NCBI RefSeq assembly: GCF_905220565.1
Contig: NC_059423.1
Location: 3,096,001-3,160,000, forward strand
Source of the DNA: Melitaea cinxia
Lineage: Eukaryota; Arthropoda; Insecta; Lepidoptera; Nymphalidae
Reading direction: 5' to 3'
DNA length: 64,000 nt
The position numbers and the translations under genes were made by a program. The stretch's first letter is position 1, and every line of letters begins with the position of its first letter. Shown in pieces: positions 48,201 to 56,300 of this stretch. Below the pieces are notes generated by a model, which saw nothing but the letters and a program-made list of their open reading frames with translations, was not told where the DNA came from and did no database searches.

Positions 48201-50482
48201 TATCATTTATGGTCTACTTATTTTCTACAAGTAGGCGAACTCATTAGAGAAAGAAAAAATCTCAAATGTTTTTATTCTAATATTGATTAATATTAGAATT
48301 TTATTTCTTCAGGATAGTTTAATTTTAAGAGAGTAACAGAGAGTATAATAAATGTATAATGGCTTTCAGATTCTGGATTCAGCCTGATTCCGGTCTACCT
48401 CTCGACATATCTTCCAAATTTCAAATAAACATGGCGCTCGATGATATAACACTCATCGAGAACACGGAAAAGTTCGCTAATATGTATCTTCCATTGCTTT
48501 GGTTTGATATTGTAAGTTATCACTTTTGCTAATATAATCCAAAAGATTTTTTATGATCGATGTTTCAAGCTTCACGGCGAAGATACTGAAACTATTATGA
48601 GAAGTCTTGTCTTGTAAATAACTTTTCATGAAAAATGTGTGTAGGGCTTTGTGTAAAACTAAATACAAATTACTTTCTAAACTTGACTTCTTTGACTAGC
48701 CCGTTGGCGCAGTTTGTAGTGGTGCTTTCTGTGCCGCGGGTTGCGGGTTCGATTCCTGCCTGAGTCTAGGTGTAATATTCGTATTTATATATGTATTATT
48801 TATATATGTACTAGCTGACCCGGCAAACGTTGTCTTGCCGCTAAACGCTATTAAGAAATAGGGGTTGGTGGTAGAAGGGTGAAAATTTAGGGTTGTATGT
48901 ATTTTTTAATGTTGTATCATAAAAAAATAGAAATTAAAAATTTTGTCTAAAAAATACAAATAAAAAATTTAGGGGTGGACTACCCCTAACATTTAGGGGA
49001 ATGAAAAATAAATGTTAGCCGATTCTCATAGATACCAGATAAGCACAAAAAATTTCATCAAAATCGGTCAAGCTTTTTCGGAGGAGTATGGCAACGAAAA
49101 CTGTGACACGAGAATTTTATATATTAGATTATTTCTATATATTTATAAAAAAAAAATTTATAACAGTCGGCTGTTACCTGTAACACAAGAATTAAGTTGC
49201 TTACCATAGGAACAGACGACCGTGTGTGTATGTTATAAGATATTAATTTATATTTAAACTTATTTAATAGACGAAAAGTCTGCTATAAATTCAAAATGTT
49301 TATTGATTGGCTAAGATCTAAGATAATGATGAAGAAGATAATAATAATAGAAGTTAATAATGATGAAGAAGATATGTTGAAATTACAATGACTAATCTAT
49401 TCAAATAAATAAAATTGGAGTGTCTGTTTGTAATATTAAAATAACCGCTTTTTACTAAATGCATACTGATGTATACACGGTACATATACCAAAATGACAT
49501 TTTTTATCATTTTTGTCTGTCTGTCTGTGTGTTTGTTCCGGCTAATCTCTTAAGTGGCTTAATCGATTTTAACAGGACTTTCACTGACAGATAGCTGATG
49601 TAGTAACGAGTAACTTAGGCGACTTTAATTTTAGAAATTTATTTATTTTATAGTTCTGTGAACTGAACAAAAACGTTTTTGTTAAATCCCACGCAGACGA
49701 AGTCGCGAGCACAGCTAGTGTTAAAATAAAATGACAAATTTCTCTAAATCATAAATTTCCAGTTTCTATTTTTAATTTTAATGTCAGATTATAACATAAA
49801 TCCATTTCTATAACAGACAATGTCAACGCTGCCGACATCGATGGATATAAAGTTCAAATTCTACCTGAACATATTGCCTGTCGCCGAACAAGTGTTCATG
49901 TACCTCAGCTTCGTCGCTGGAACAATCTTGATACTCGTAACGACATACATCCTAACATTCGAAATAATGTTCAAATCCTACGGCGAGAAAAAACACAACA
50001 TGGGTACGAATCTCTGGTTGGACAGAGAGAAACGATGCAAAACTAAATCAAACAATGACAATATTTACGCAGCATGTGAAATACCTCTATCTGATACTGA
50101 CTCAGATCAGAAAATCGAGGAAACTAAACCAACCTTTATGAAATCACAGAGCGAGAGACTCAAAGAACTAGGTCACAGACTTAGCGATAGATTCCACGGT
50201 TCAGTCGGTAACATTAGAGGAAGGTTCGATGATCTGGCACACGTGAAAGATAGAAAGAATTCGTTGATAACTCCAGAAGAATCACGAGACGTTAACAACG
50301 AAGCATACAAAAGCGATTCCAGTGAAAACGATAAAGACTACGATAGATATCAAGAAGTAAAACAAACAGATACAGATGATGACTGTAGGTATCTAGAAGT
50401 GATTGATGATGGAAGCGAATTCGATTCAGACAATGATAGAACAAAGCAAAACACAAACGAAACATACATACACATAGATTGA
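25962..50482 (+). CDS. CD36 / scavenger receptor class B family protein, nine exons (first coding exon not found)
   Basis: Span of the coding exons 25962-26053, 27050-27213, 30986-31130, 43383-43583, 44487-44714, 46756-46870, 47132-47282, 48370-48511 and 49817-50482. They join in phase to 634 residues. Family members are two-span membrane proteins whose ectodomain binds lipids, lipoproteins, carotenoids or pheromones. Seen here: membrane span 1 (residues 2-26), the ectodomain with N-glycosylation motifs (NVT, NGT, NES), the six-cysteine pattern C242-C272-C311-C313-C318-C329 with spacing close to CD36, membrane span 2 (about 438-465), and a tail of about 165 residues that is long for the family. 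One nucleotide of the first codon and the initiator Met lie in an upstream exon I could not identify. The subfamily (SNMP, Emp, croquemort-like and others) cannot be fixed by eye. Confidence 0.93.
26185..26521 (+). mobile_element. SINE-like family B, full-length
   Basis: From 'gctgtgtggttacgacagta' to 'ctgaattgatgatgatg'. It lies in the first visible intron of the CD36-family gene, about 130 bp after the membrane-span exon. Confidence 0.7.
26575..26765 (-). mobile_element. Diverged SINE family A fragment
   Basis: Reverse copy with 'aaagcttaatccaccacac' and 'ggttggcggacatgttccca', heavily substituted. It lies in the first visible intron of the CD36-family gene. Confidence 0.45.
27050..27213 (+). 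CDS. CD36-family exon: start of ectodomain
   Basis: Acceptor caacag ends at 27049, donor gtatgt at 27214. It encodes GEIFEMWRKPEV, KVYLFNVTNADEY and QEIGPYVYR; the FNVTNA..GPY pattern is characteristic of CD36 proteins and carries an NVT glycosylation site. It ends two bases into an Arg codon. Confidence 0.93.
27253..27513 (-). repeat. Repeat family C, near full-length
   Basis: Reverse copy from 'gtcactaggtcggcaaacaa' to 'cctgctgtgccctacctca'. It starts 40 bp after the donor of the second visible CD36-family exon. Confidence 0.65.
27538..27800 (-). repeat. Repeat family C, diverged, directly next to another copy
   Basis: Reverse copy with 'gtctgattgatggtaagcgg' and 'cccaggagctctagccacct'. 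Clearly older than its neighbour at 27253-27513. Confidence 0.5.
29085..29365 (+). repeat. Element with tRNA-like start and terminal hairpin
   Basis: 'tagctcggtgggaaatcg' (A-box-like), stem ctcgg/ccgag, B-box-like ggttcaaatcc at about 29134. It ends with the hairpin accgagct..agctcggt at about 29331-29348 and 'acccgggt'. It may be a SINE variant; the class is uncertain. Confidence 0.35.
30180..30398 (+). mobile_element. Helitron-like small element
   Basis: It starts TCTTATATATAAAATTC and ends ggtcagCTAG at 30395-30398. It contains a run of 12 G around 30335. It lies in intron 2 of the CD36-family gene. Confidence 0.6.
30718..30945 (+). repeat. Family X, 5' part
   Basis: 'aaaccgacttcaaaaaagga' to 'gagaaatcgaggggaacc'. 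It ends about 40 bp before the CD36-family exon at 30986. Confidence 0.55.
30986..31130 (+). CDS. CD36-family exon: ectodomain
   Basis: Acceptor tttcag ends at 30985, donor gtaagt at 31131. It encodes REFLEHSEVMFNDNGTLST up to VILPHIALL, with the NGT site and the conserved LPHIALL stretch. Confidence 0.92.
31507..31785 (+). repeat. Repeat family C, near full-length
   Basis: Same order of blocks as 12307-12575, ending 'gtttgccgacctagtgacat' and poly-A. It lies in intron 3 of the CD36-family gene. Confidence 0.65.
31835..32010 (+). mobile_element. Diverged SINE family A fragment
   Basis: 'gggtcccccc', then 'gtagcgaatatatccaccaa' and 'cctatgcccagaagtgggat'. The tail is intact and the head absent. 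Confidence 0.5.
32325..32706 (-). repeat. Family X, partial, with (AT)n, fused to a Helitron-like end
   Basis: Reverse family X from 'gacaagtaatacaacgtagg' to 'ccgaacatacatta', then (AT)n 32648-32678, then 'gtttgccgggtcagctag', the 3' end of the Helitron-like family. Confidence 0.5.
33066..33165 (-). mobile_element. RTE-type LINE 3'-end scrap
   Basis: Minus frame with the terminal LGKAYVQQWTAIG block preceded by a shortened WDAL-like piece. About 100 bp, next to an (AT)n tract at 33165-33192. Confidence 0.6.
33396..33594 (-). mobile_element. Helitron-like small element
   Basis: Minus-strand member with CTAG at 33396-33399 and the TC end at 33593-33594 on plus; it carries the family sequence cgcgacacgagaattttata. 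The central part has diverged. Confidence 0.6.
33595..36052. other. Intron 3 sequence, no gene seen
   Basis: AT-rich intron sequence with the possible MITE at 34605-34797. Frames up to 91 codons without motifs or splice support. Confidence 0.5.
34605..34797. repeat. Possible MITE with 'tgaagtaaaact' ends
   Basis: 'tgaagtaaaacttcttta' at 34605 and 'taaagtagttttacttca' at 34780-34797 are imperfect inverted repeats about 190 bp apart. The 69-codon frame inside shows no known motif and I do not treat it as a gene. Confidence 0.35.
36053..36365 (+). mobile_element. SINE family A, near full-length
   Basis: tRNA-like head with 'ttggcgaaacggctacagc' and 'cgggttcgatccccgcac', then the family body and the tail 'cagtgggatattacagactg'. 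It has small deletions relative to 19785-20130. Confidence 0.7.
36795..36950. repeat. 82-bp tandem duplication
   Basis: 'ataaaggataggaacatttt' starts at 36795 and again at 36877, and the following ~70 bases match with few changes. Confidence 0.6.
37306..37637 (-). mobile_element. SINE-like family B, full-length
   Basis: Reverse copy from 'atcatcattacagcctatac' to 'tgtagccacacagtac'. It lies in intron 3 of the CD36-family gene. Confidence 0.7.
39040..39261 (+). mobile_element. CTAG-ended element fragment
   Basis: A body 'aactactgatccgatttga' and a terminus 'gacgaagtcgcggacagaag' plus CTAG at 39258-39261. The left edge is a guess. Confidence 0.35.
39407..39511. repeat. 70-bp tandem duplication with (ATTT)n
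   Basis: 'cacatattgaagatgaaaca' occurs at 39409 and 39479, separated by a tttatttatttattt tract. Confidence 0.55.
39839..39963 (+). repeat. Degenerate tRNA-like element in inverted repeat
   Basis: 'atatcaaaaatttcgatcta' and 'cgatttttgatatgat' flank a decayed core (tagcttaattggctaaagc, B box gone). Oldest member seen here. Confidence 0.5.
40376..41165 (+). repeat. Two or three decayed family C copies
   Basis: 40376-40630 is an old copy (gaggtagagcatggctgga, 'gccagtccggggaagtacc'). 40650-40700 repeats its middle. 41010-41165 is a better preserved 3' half (gagttcctggggggaactgg, 'ggtgagccgtacg'). Confidence 0.45.
41166..42443. other. Intron 3 sequence, no gene seen
   Basis: Unremarkable AT-rich DNA, low in recognisable repeats. 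Confidence 0.5.
42444..42763 (-). mobile_element. SINE family A, near full-length
   Basis: Reverse orientation: tail 'cagcctgtaatatcccacta' at the left, tRNA-like head (caacgcggcgcca) at the right. The B box is partly deleted. Confidence 0.7.
42940..43255 (+). pseudogene. Broken reverse-transcriptase fragment of a Jockey/CR1-like LINE
   Basis: The plus frame 43043-43255 reads SDQQYGFRRNKSTG..LAVSLDVSKGFDRVWHESLL..SLCNW, the fingers/palm start of non-LTR reverse transcriptases, including the FDRVWH stretch with the first catalytic Asp region. Just upstream, in another frame and with a stop, is an NYKPIAITP-like piece, so a frameshift separates the two. The fragment ends at CNW, before the YxDD box. 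It lies in intron 3 of the CD36-family gene. It is not a host exon. Confidence 0.8.
43383..43583 (+). CDS. CD36-family exon: ectodomain
   Basis: Acceptor tttcag ends at 43382, donor gtaagt at 43584. 67 whole codons with the MTAKEFMMGYSSELMSLG region, equivalent to the family's conserved V-x-E-x-x-x-GY segment. The intron before it is about 12.3 kb, the largest of the gene and almost entirely repeats. Confidence 0.92.
44290..44356. repeat. AT-rich tandem repeat
   Basis: Units of 'aataatcaataaat' and 'ataaaataatc' are repeated in the intron about 130 bp before the exon at 44487. Confidence 0.5.
44487..44714 (+). CDS. CD36-family exon: ectodomain, first two cysteines
   Basis: Acceptor ttccag ends at 44486, donor gtgagt at 44715. 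76 codons, including FTGETDIS, DLPQWDGKHC and RNESILFYRKSLC. It holds the first two conserved cysteines and an NES glycosylation site. Confidence 0.93.
44886..45209 (-). mobile_element. SINE-like family B, near full-length
   Basis: Reverse copy from 'tacagcctatacagtccact' to 'gtagccacacagcacc'. It starts about 170 bp after the exon at 44487-44714. Confidence 0.7.
46587..46728. repeat. Long foldback next to a CD36-family exon
   Basis: 46615-46639 pairs with 46679-46703 (25 bases, three mismatches), and the outer parts 'tttgggggtga' and 'acacccccccaaa' pair loosely. The acceptor of the exon at 46756 lies 27 bases downstream. Confidence 0.55.
46756..46870 (+). CDS. CD36-family exon: C-x-C pair
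   Basis: Acceptor ttttag ends at 46755, donor gtaagc at 46871. It encodes IPMEEGIKNGFRAYKY up to NKCFCRY, with the CFC pair. It ends one base into a Gly codon. Confidence 0.92.
46940..47070 (+). repeat. Decayed repeat family C, short
   Basis: 'gtttttgttcctgtggcaag' and 'gtcgacaacgcgcttgttg', in the short intron between the exons at 46756-46870 and 47132-47282. Confidence 0.4.
47132..47282 (+). CDS. CD36-family exon: last two cysteines
   Basis: Acceptor tttcag ends at 47131, donor gtgggt at 47283. It encodes KCLPEGLLDVTDC, GFPIALSYPHFYKGD and NPEKHETR. The C-x10-C spacing and the SxPHFxxGD motif are hallmarks of the family. Confidence 0.94.
47341..47545 (+). repeat. Diverged short family X copy
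   Basis: 'atcgacttcacaaaaggaag' to 'ggaagtcgttttattttt'. About 200 bp, one half only. It lies just after the exon at 47132-47282. Confidence 0.4.
47816..48137. repeat. Inverted pair of tRNA-like elements
   Basis: A reverse, cut-short tRNA-like core (47840-47905) and a forward full core (48048-48119) face outward from a ~140-bp middle, with 'atatcaaaaatt' motifs on both outer sides. The middle (gttacgggtttctgtaaag on minus) is the same as the unit preceding the core at 62731. It lies in the intron before the exon at 48370. Confidence 0.6.
48048..48119 (+). other. tRNA-like cloverleaf
   Basis: Acceptor cgttcca/tggagcg, loop ACGGTCA, T arm 'gcgggttcgatacccgc'. The anticodon stem has one mismatch (CAGAC/GTCGG). 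Confidence 0.55.
48370..48511 (+). CDS. CD36-family exon: membrane-proximal ectodomain
   Basis: Acceptor tttcag ends at 48369, donor gtaagt at 48512. It encodes FWIQPDSGLPLDISSKFQIN up to YLPLLWFDI. The LxxxxRxQxN-like segment and LPLLWF are conserved in the family. Confidence 0.93.
48698..48790 (+). mobile_element. tRNA-derived SINE head, another family
   Basis: 'agcccgttggcgcagtttg' as A box and 'gcgggttcgattcctgcc' as B box, then a short AT tail. A similar decayed sequence is at 53938-54035. Confidence 0.5.
48811..49128 (-). mobile_element. Helitron-like small element, longest uninterrupted copy
   Basis: About 318 bp, from CTAG at 48811 to the TC end at 49127-49128. It holds the internal segment (caaccctaaattttcaccc on minus) that is split by the LINE at 1308-6436, so it shows what the unoccupied site looks like. 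Confidence 0.65.
49497..49718 (+). mobile_element. CTAG-ended small element with (TCTG)n
   Basis: It opens with tttgtctgtctgtctgtgtg and ends 'gacgaagtcgcgagcacag' plus CTAG at 49715-49718: the same family as 123-342 in the opposite orientation. It lies in the last intron of the CD36-family gene. Confidence 0.45.
49817..50482 (+). CDS. CD36-family last exon: second membrane span and long acidic tail
   Basis: Acceptor aacag ends at 49816; the tga stop is at 50480-50482. After a short linker comes the hydrophobic span (VFMYLSFVAGTILILVTTYI), then about 165 residues of polar tail rich in Asp, Glu, Ser, Lys and Arg. The tail holds two YxxPhi-type signals, YQEV and YLEV (177-180 and 191-194 counting from the Met at 49820), and acidic clusters (DTDDD, DDGSEFDSDND). 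The tail is encoded without an intron. Confidence 0.9.
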   Translation, partial: TMSTLPTSMDIKFKFYLNILPVAEQVFMYLSFVAGTILILVTTYILTFEIMFKSYGEKKHNMGTNLWLDREKRCKTKSNNDNIYAACEIPLSDTDSDQKIEETKPTFMKSQSERLKELGHRLSDRFHGSVGNIRGRFDDLAHVKDRKNSLITPEESRDVNNEAYKSDSSENDKDYDRYQEVKQTDTDDDCRYLEVIDDGSEFDSDNDRTKQNTNETYIHID

Positions 50483-50935
50483 AGTGTAAATCTTGCCATT
50501 GTTGGTTCCATCAGTGATTTAGACGTTTCTATTGATAATAGTTGAGAGAAAACAACTTTTCTTGCCATGAAATGAAACTCGAGAAACAATTAGTTATTCT
50601 AAGTATCTATGATTAAAAATTAAGTACCTCATATTCTAAGACAAGAATTTATTAATTTGTAAGTTTGTGATTAAGAATATCGTCACGCTTTCGATTAAAC
50701 TGATCAGTGATAACCGTGTTTGATACAAATAATGTTTATTTATTTATTTTTTTAAGTTATTTTTCGATTTTAATAAAAGCGTCATAATTTACAAATAACT
50801 GCAATAGTACAGAATTATGATTTAGTTAATATTTTTATTTATTTATATAAAACAATTCGTAACGACTTTCGTGATTTTTTTTTAAATATATAACTTTTAA
50901 AATCCTTTGTTTTAAATGTAGTAGTACAAAGTTTA

Positions 50936-50941
50936 AATAAA
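50936..50941 (+). other. Candidate poly(A) signal of the CD36-family gene
   Basis: AATAAA 454 bases after the stop. An earlier AATAAA at 50772-50777 is an alternative. No transcript data to choose between them. Confidence 0.4.
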
Positions 50942-52149
50942 CTTAGTTCTTTAAGCTTTTATATATATTTTGATATAATTTAAAAAAAGTGTGTGTCACC
51001 TGGGCCCCACGACTGAAGTTTACTCCTTCAGATCGACTGTCTAAATAGACACAAAAAAAAGCTTACTAGTCCAAGAAAAAGATTGATACCATATCAAATG
51101 GTAAATAAACGAATGAAATAACGCCACGAATTGGTCGATAGTAATAAAAAAACGTCGTCGTCTACCCTTTTGCCGGTTTCAAGAGACGAGTTACTGTCTA
51201 CTTGAAGTCACTGTCACCGAGTCTTTCCGATAGATGGCGTTACAAGAAACGTAAAGAGGTCATTCGTTCAGTAGATTTTACTTCTTATATTTTTTTTATA
51301 CTGATGCCTTATATGAAAATCGATTAGTTATCTCCAAAAATGAAGAGAATTTTACCAACTTTATGGATATTTCGATTGAATTATAACATAATTAAATTTA
51401 AGTTGATTAGTATTTTGTGTTGATTTCAGTTTGTCCTCTCATAAACATTGTGAATTTCAGTAAATCAAGTCGCTACGAATTGTTTTATGTAACACGGCAT
51501 ACCTGTTTTATACAAGAATATTATATTGTAATAAGAAATAATATTAATATTTATAGACATGCTCATAAGTTATTAAGTTTTATTTTAATTATGTACATAT
51601 TAAAATATATATTAACATGTGATAATTTATCTTAAATTACGCTAAAATTTTATGTTTATCAAAAATAAAATGCGATAATTTTTTTATTGTTTAAAATTTA
51701 GGAATACATATTTATTAATTAGGCCATTATTATTTAAAATTAAATTAATATTAATTTTTTTTTATTATTTCTATTTCGAATAAATATTTGAACGGCGTAT
51801 TTTAATATAATGTTTTATTGATAATGATGAATATTAATAGTTTAGAGTATTAAGAAGGAGCTCAACTCATGTTGTGATATAAAATTATTTTTTTAATAAT
51901 TAAAATAGAAAATAATATTTTCGATTGTGTAAGTTACGTGTACTCTCTTTTTTGGTAGTCGGTTAACTACTTACTGTGTAATGAAAATATATTTTAAAAG
52001 ATTATTTTGTGTGTTTCAATTTCGTCAGGAACTTTACTATTTTTAGTTTGCATTGAAATGAAAAAAAAAACAATATTTTATTTAAAAAAATCAAATACTA
52101 ATAAAAGAAAAAAGGGTGTGTACTTATACGCACGTAATAAGTTATAATA
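50942..52149. other. Intergenic, no gene seen
   Basis: Convergent intergenic DNA, AT-rich. The short frame at 51417-51635 has no motif. The patch at 51000-51260 has higher GC ('ctgaagtttactccttcag' is a small palindrome). Confidence 0.5.
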
Positions 52150-52345
52150 ATACTGTTTTTGCCAAATAATACTGCTTTGAAGCAGTGTTGTTGTTGGTGA
52201 GTAAGATGACCAGGGCACCTGGAGGAATTGGGAATAGGGTCGGCGACGCGCTTGCGATGCTTCTGATGTTGCAGACGTCTATAGGCTATATTTGGCTACC
52301 ATCATTCGAGCCGTACGCTTGTTTGCCGACTTAGTTATATATAAA
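52150..52345 (+). repeat. Repeat family C, 3' part
   Basis: 'atactgctttgaagcagtgt', 'tggtgagtaagatgaccagg', then 'gagccgtacgcttgtttgcc'. It lies between the two host genes. Confidence 0.6.
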
Positions 52346-52550
52346 AAAAAAACACTTCATTGGCTAGCTAACTTCACGTTGCTAACTTCTTCTTCGTTGA
52401 CTAGCTAACTTCGGCTAACACGGTGTCGGTTTTTTTTGTGACAGTGTGCACGCGCATCGTAAAAATTTACTCTGATCATTTTTAGGAAATGGTATGCTAT
52501 TTAAGTAAATATGTAGAACTCAATTTAAACATATAAATATTTATTTTTAG

Positions 52551-52568
52551 CCGACTTCAAAAAAAGGA

Positions 52569-52605
<37 letters not shown>

Positions 52606-52731
52606 CCATATTTGAATCTTGAGCACAAATCTAGAACTTAATACTCAGTGACGCCCCGGAAGGAAGCTGTTTTTGGTGTCGATTTACTATCCTCCTCTAT
52701 TTAAACATTTCCGCTGTATGTCATATTTTTA

Positions 52732-52770
<39 letters not shown>

Positions 52771-53070
52771 CCGATTGTGATGAAATTTTTTTGTTGGAAA
52801 GAAGATATCCCTAGTTTGATACCATGATAAGGAAACCAGGATCTGATGATAAGATCCCAGAGAAATCGAGGGAAACTCTCGAAAATCTGCATAACTTTTT
52901 ACTGGGTGTACCGATTTTAATGATTTTTAATTTAATCAAAAGCCGATGTTTATCATGTCTCCTGATCTGATTACAACTTTTGGAATAATCTTTGATAATG
53001 CGTATTTACTTGACTCTTTTTTCGTCTACCTACGTTGTAGTACTTGTCGATATAATTGAAGTCGGTTTTT
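52551..53070 (+). repeat. Family X with two (AT)n tracts
   Basis: 'gccgacttcaaaaaaaggag', (AT)n at 52569-52602, a foreign piece, (AT)n at 52734-52767, then the family body to 'gaagtcggtttttcttcg'. It ends 190 bp from the end of the reductase coding sequence. Confidence 0.5.
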
Positions 53071-53207
53071 CTTCGTTTGCCTGCAAACACATTTAGAAAT
53101 AATAAATTTAATTTTTTGTTTCATTATCACGCAGAAATATAACTGTAATTTTTTGGACGACAAAAATTATTTACAACACAAAAATAAAATACAAATCAGT
53201 CACAAAA

Positions 53208-53213
53208 TTTATT
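53208..53213 (-). other. Candidate poly(A) signal of the FAR gene
   Basis: AATAAA on minus, 46 bases after the stop. It faces the end of the CD36-family gene across about 2.3 kb. Confidence 0.45.
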
Positions 53214-53258
53214 AAAACCAACAAGAAGGTTACACGTTAATTATAAAATACAATATTT

Positions 53259-53367
53259 TTAGTAACCTAATGTTTTAACAGTATTTTTAAAATACTCTGT
53301 ATTAATCAACCACCAGATTAAGAGTCCGTAGAAAATAAATTGCAAAATCTTCTCCAGAATCACCAGC
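53259..53367 (-). CDS. FAR last exon: hydrophobic C-terminus
   Basis: Acceptor tttcag, stop taa at 53259-53261 on plus. It encodes LVILEKILQFIFYGLLIWWL and a short polar end (KNTVKTLGY), the usual C-terminal membrane segment of insect FARs. Confidence 0.9.
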
Positions 53368-56300
53368 CTGAAAACATAAAAAATTAACTAAACAAAAATG
53401 CACGGTTTCGCCTGCTAAGTCGTTACAATTAATTCAAATTAAACGTCATATAATATAACCTATTATTATCATTCTTCAATAACCATGGTAGGGGTCGCCA
53501 AAAAGAGAAATCTATATAAATAAAAATGAATATTGCTAAGCGCATAACTCGAGAATGGCTCGACCAATTCGGCTAATTAATTTTTTGTATGTTCCTTAAC
53601 GCACACGAAAGGTTTTGATATAAAAAAAATACTGTCAACTATTGACAAAACGAAGCCTGTCCGGGCAGCTAGTAAACAAATAAAATTGTTGCATGGGTAG
53701 TAAAAAAAAGTTCATAATTTTAACTGATGATATTTTTTAACACTTTAAAAGTATCCTAAAAAAAATTAAAGTACAAAAACTTTGCACTCAAATGCGTTAT
53801 AATCACTGTTAGTAAGTTCTTACAGACTAATTCTAAGTATCAATTTCTTGATGCCAATATAACAAGTAAATACAGCGCAAATAGCCTTAGAACGTAAAAC
53901 ATTATTATATTCATTTATTCATTCATACATATTTTACCAGCCCATCAGCGTGACTTGTAGTACATTGCTTTCTTCTATGGAGGTTAAAGTTTCGATTCCC
54001 ACCCCATGTCGAGGTGAGTCACATAAGTTTTATTTATTACTAGCTGACCTAGCGAGCTTTATACTGCCTGATTTTTTTTTTTCTTAAATATATTAATTAC
54101 ATGTATCAAAATAAAATATACCTAGCTTAGTTTTCAAGTTGGATCAAACTACACACGGTCTGCAAATTTGATTAAAATAGGTTAAGTAGTTTAGGAGCCC
54201 ATCACGGACAAGCAGCGTGACGCGTAATTCATATATATTAAGGTATATATAATTACCAAGAAAAAGGAATATTCAGCTGTAATTTTCTAAAAGGTTGAGG
54301 TGCTTCCCCGGTTGGGCTGCTCCAGATTTTGAACAGGATATTTTTAAAATACTTTATATTAATCAAGCTGTAGCTATGCTGTAGCGTCTTCGGCGCAACA
54401 AAGCCGCGGTCACCAACCCGCCTGCCCAGCGTGGTGACTATGGGCAACACACATGAGCTCACGCTATTTTTTGGCGCGAACTTGTGGAGGACTATGTCCA
54501 ACAGTGGACTGCGATAGGCTGAAATGATGATGATGACGATGATGATGATTTCCTGCTGTGCCCTACCTCAATGATTATGTGTTAAAAATATATTTTTATA
54601 CAAAACCTTTTATAATGAGCTCGTGCCTTTGGTAGATCCTCGTCCTTTTCTTTCAACAAAATCTTCCTACCAGCTATAGCAGCCTGTCTGAAGAATTCGG
54701 TCTTATCCACATTTTCTATTTCATAATAGAAGGCTGGTTGATCCGCTTTCTTGATCTTTGACCGGAGTGCGATGAAATTCTTATTACAGAACGTCCATTG
54801 CTGAGTTAAATAGTAACGAAGAGCGATGTTCGCTACGTAAATGCGACGTTGGATCTTGACCAACCTGAAAAATTTATTTTATTTATTTATTTATTTATTT
54901 TTAATGGAAACAAACAGTATATAATATTTTTTATAAAAAGCACACATTTGGAAAATCATCACCAGAACAGTTTCCAATGACTAACATATCAATAGTAATA
55001 GATCTGAAACTCATCTTTATAGGATATTGAAGGTCGAAATAGTTAACATTGAAAGAAGAAGATGAAGAAGAGAGAAGAAGATGGTCAAAATAAAAGAAAC
55101 TTAGGAGGGTGGTGAATTTGGTAGCCCAAAATTTAATAACAAATTAAAATTGAATCCTTTATAAATTGATCATAAGATGTTTATGTATAAGTAATCTTAC
55201 ATCGGTTTCTTTCCCAATATCCAAAGAATTAAATCAACGAAAATCGCCGGTAGAACATGTTGAAATAACACCTGAAATAATATGTAAATAATTTAATATT
55301 TATTTTGAACAAAGGCAGGTTAGGCACACATAAACATGCACACGCAAAACAATGTTCATATAAAAATGGATAAAACTTAATTGAAAAGTAACTACGAGTA
55401 TATTTACTGTCATTGAGCAGTTGGCTCATATGTTTAACAGTTAAATTGCCAGAAAAAAAAATTGCATTTTGTTCTTTCATTCCCTCGTTCTCTTTCCAAA
55501 AAAAAGACATTTTAAAGATAATTAAGCCAGCCACGCTTTCGCTTACGCTTCAGTTGTAATATCTCATTGTTGGGCATAAGCCTCTTTCCTCATGTAGGAG
55601 AAGGATCAATAATAATAAAATAATAATAATAATCAATAATCCAGCTAACGCAATGTTAATTACGCTATCTAAAATAAATTTTCAGTTTATACAAAAGTCA
55701 TAAAGAAAAGAGCAACATCCCACGAAACCCAAATTTTGCCTTTCGCTTTCCATCAGGTTAAATTGTCATCAAACGAAGGTATCAAGCATATAAATGCAAA
55801 AGTTTTATTAAGTTAGAGCACAACAGTTACATTTCCAGACTGGGGAATCATTTCAACTTTACAGAAGATAATACTGCTCTCAAGTAATTCAAGCAAGAAA
55901 TATTCAGTTCAAATCTAAAATAGCCCATCTGAGGAAGTACAGAACCTTCCAGAACAGAGCTTAATAAATAAATAAACGCTTCACACTCAACAATACTATT
56001 TTCACCCAATAATATTACTTTCAAATAGTGCTGTGTTCCCGTATTATAGTAAGGTAGCCAGAGCTCTTGAGAGTCGGGGAAAGGGATAGAATCGCGCTTG
56101 TAATGCTGCTCGTATTGCTGGCGTCTATAAACTACAGTATCCGCTTACCATCATGCGGAACCATATGCTTGTCTGCTGATTTCGAAGCGCAAAAAATACT
56201 GCTAAATAGAAAATATGAGAAAACGCGCTTGTAATGTCTTTAATTTTGCAGACGTGTATACTGCAGCGCTTGGGTTAGACAGATAGTAGAGTATAAATGA

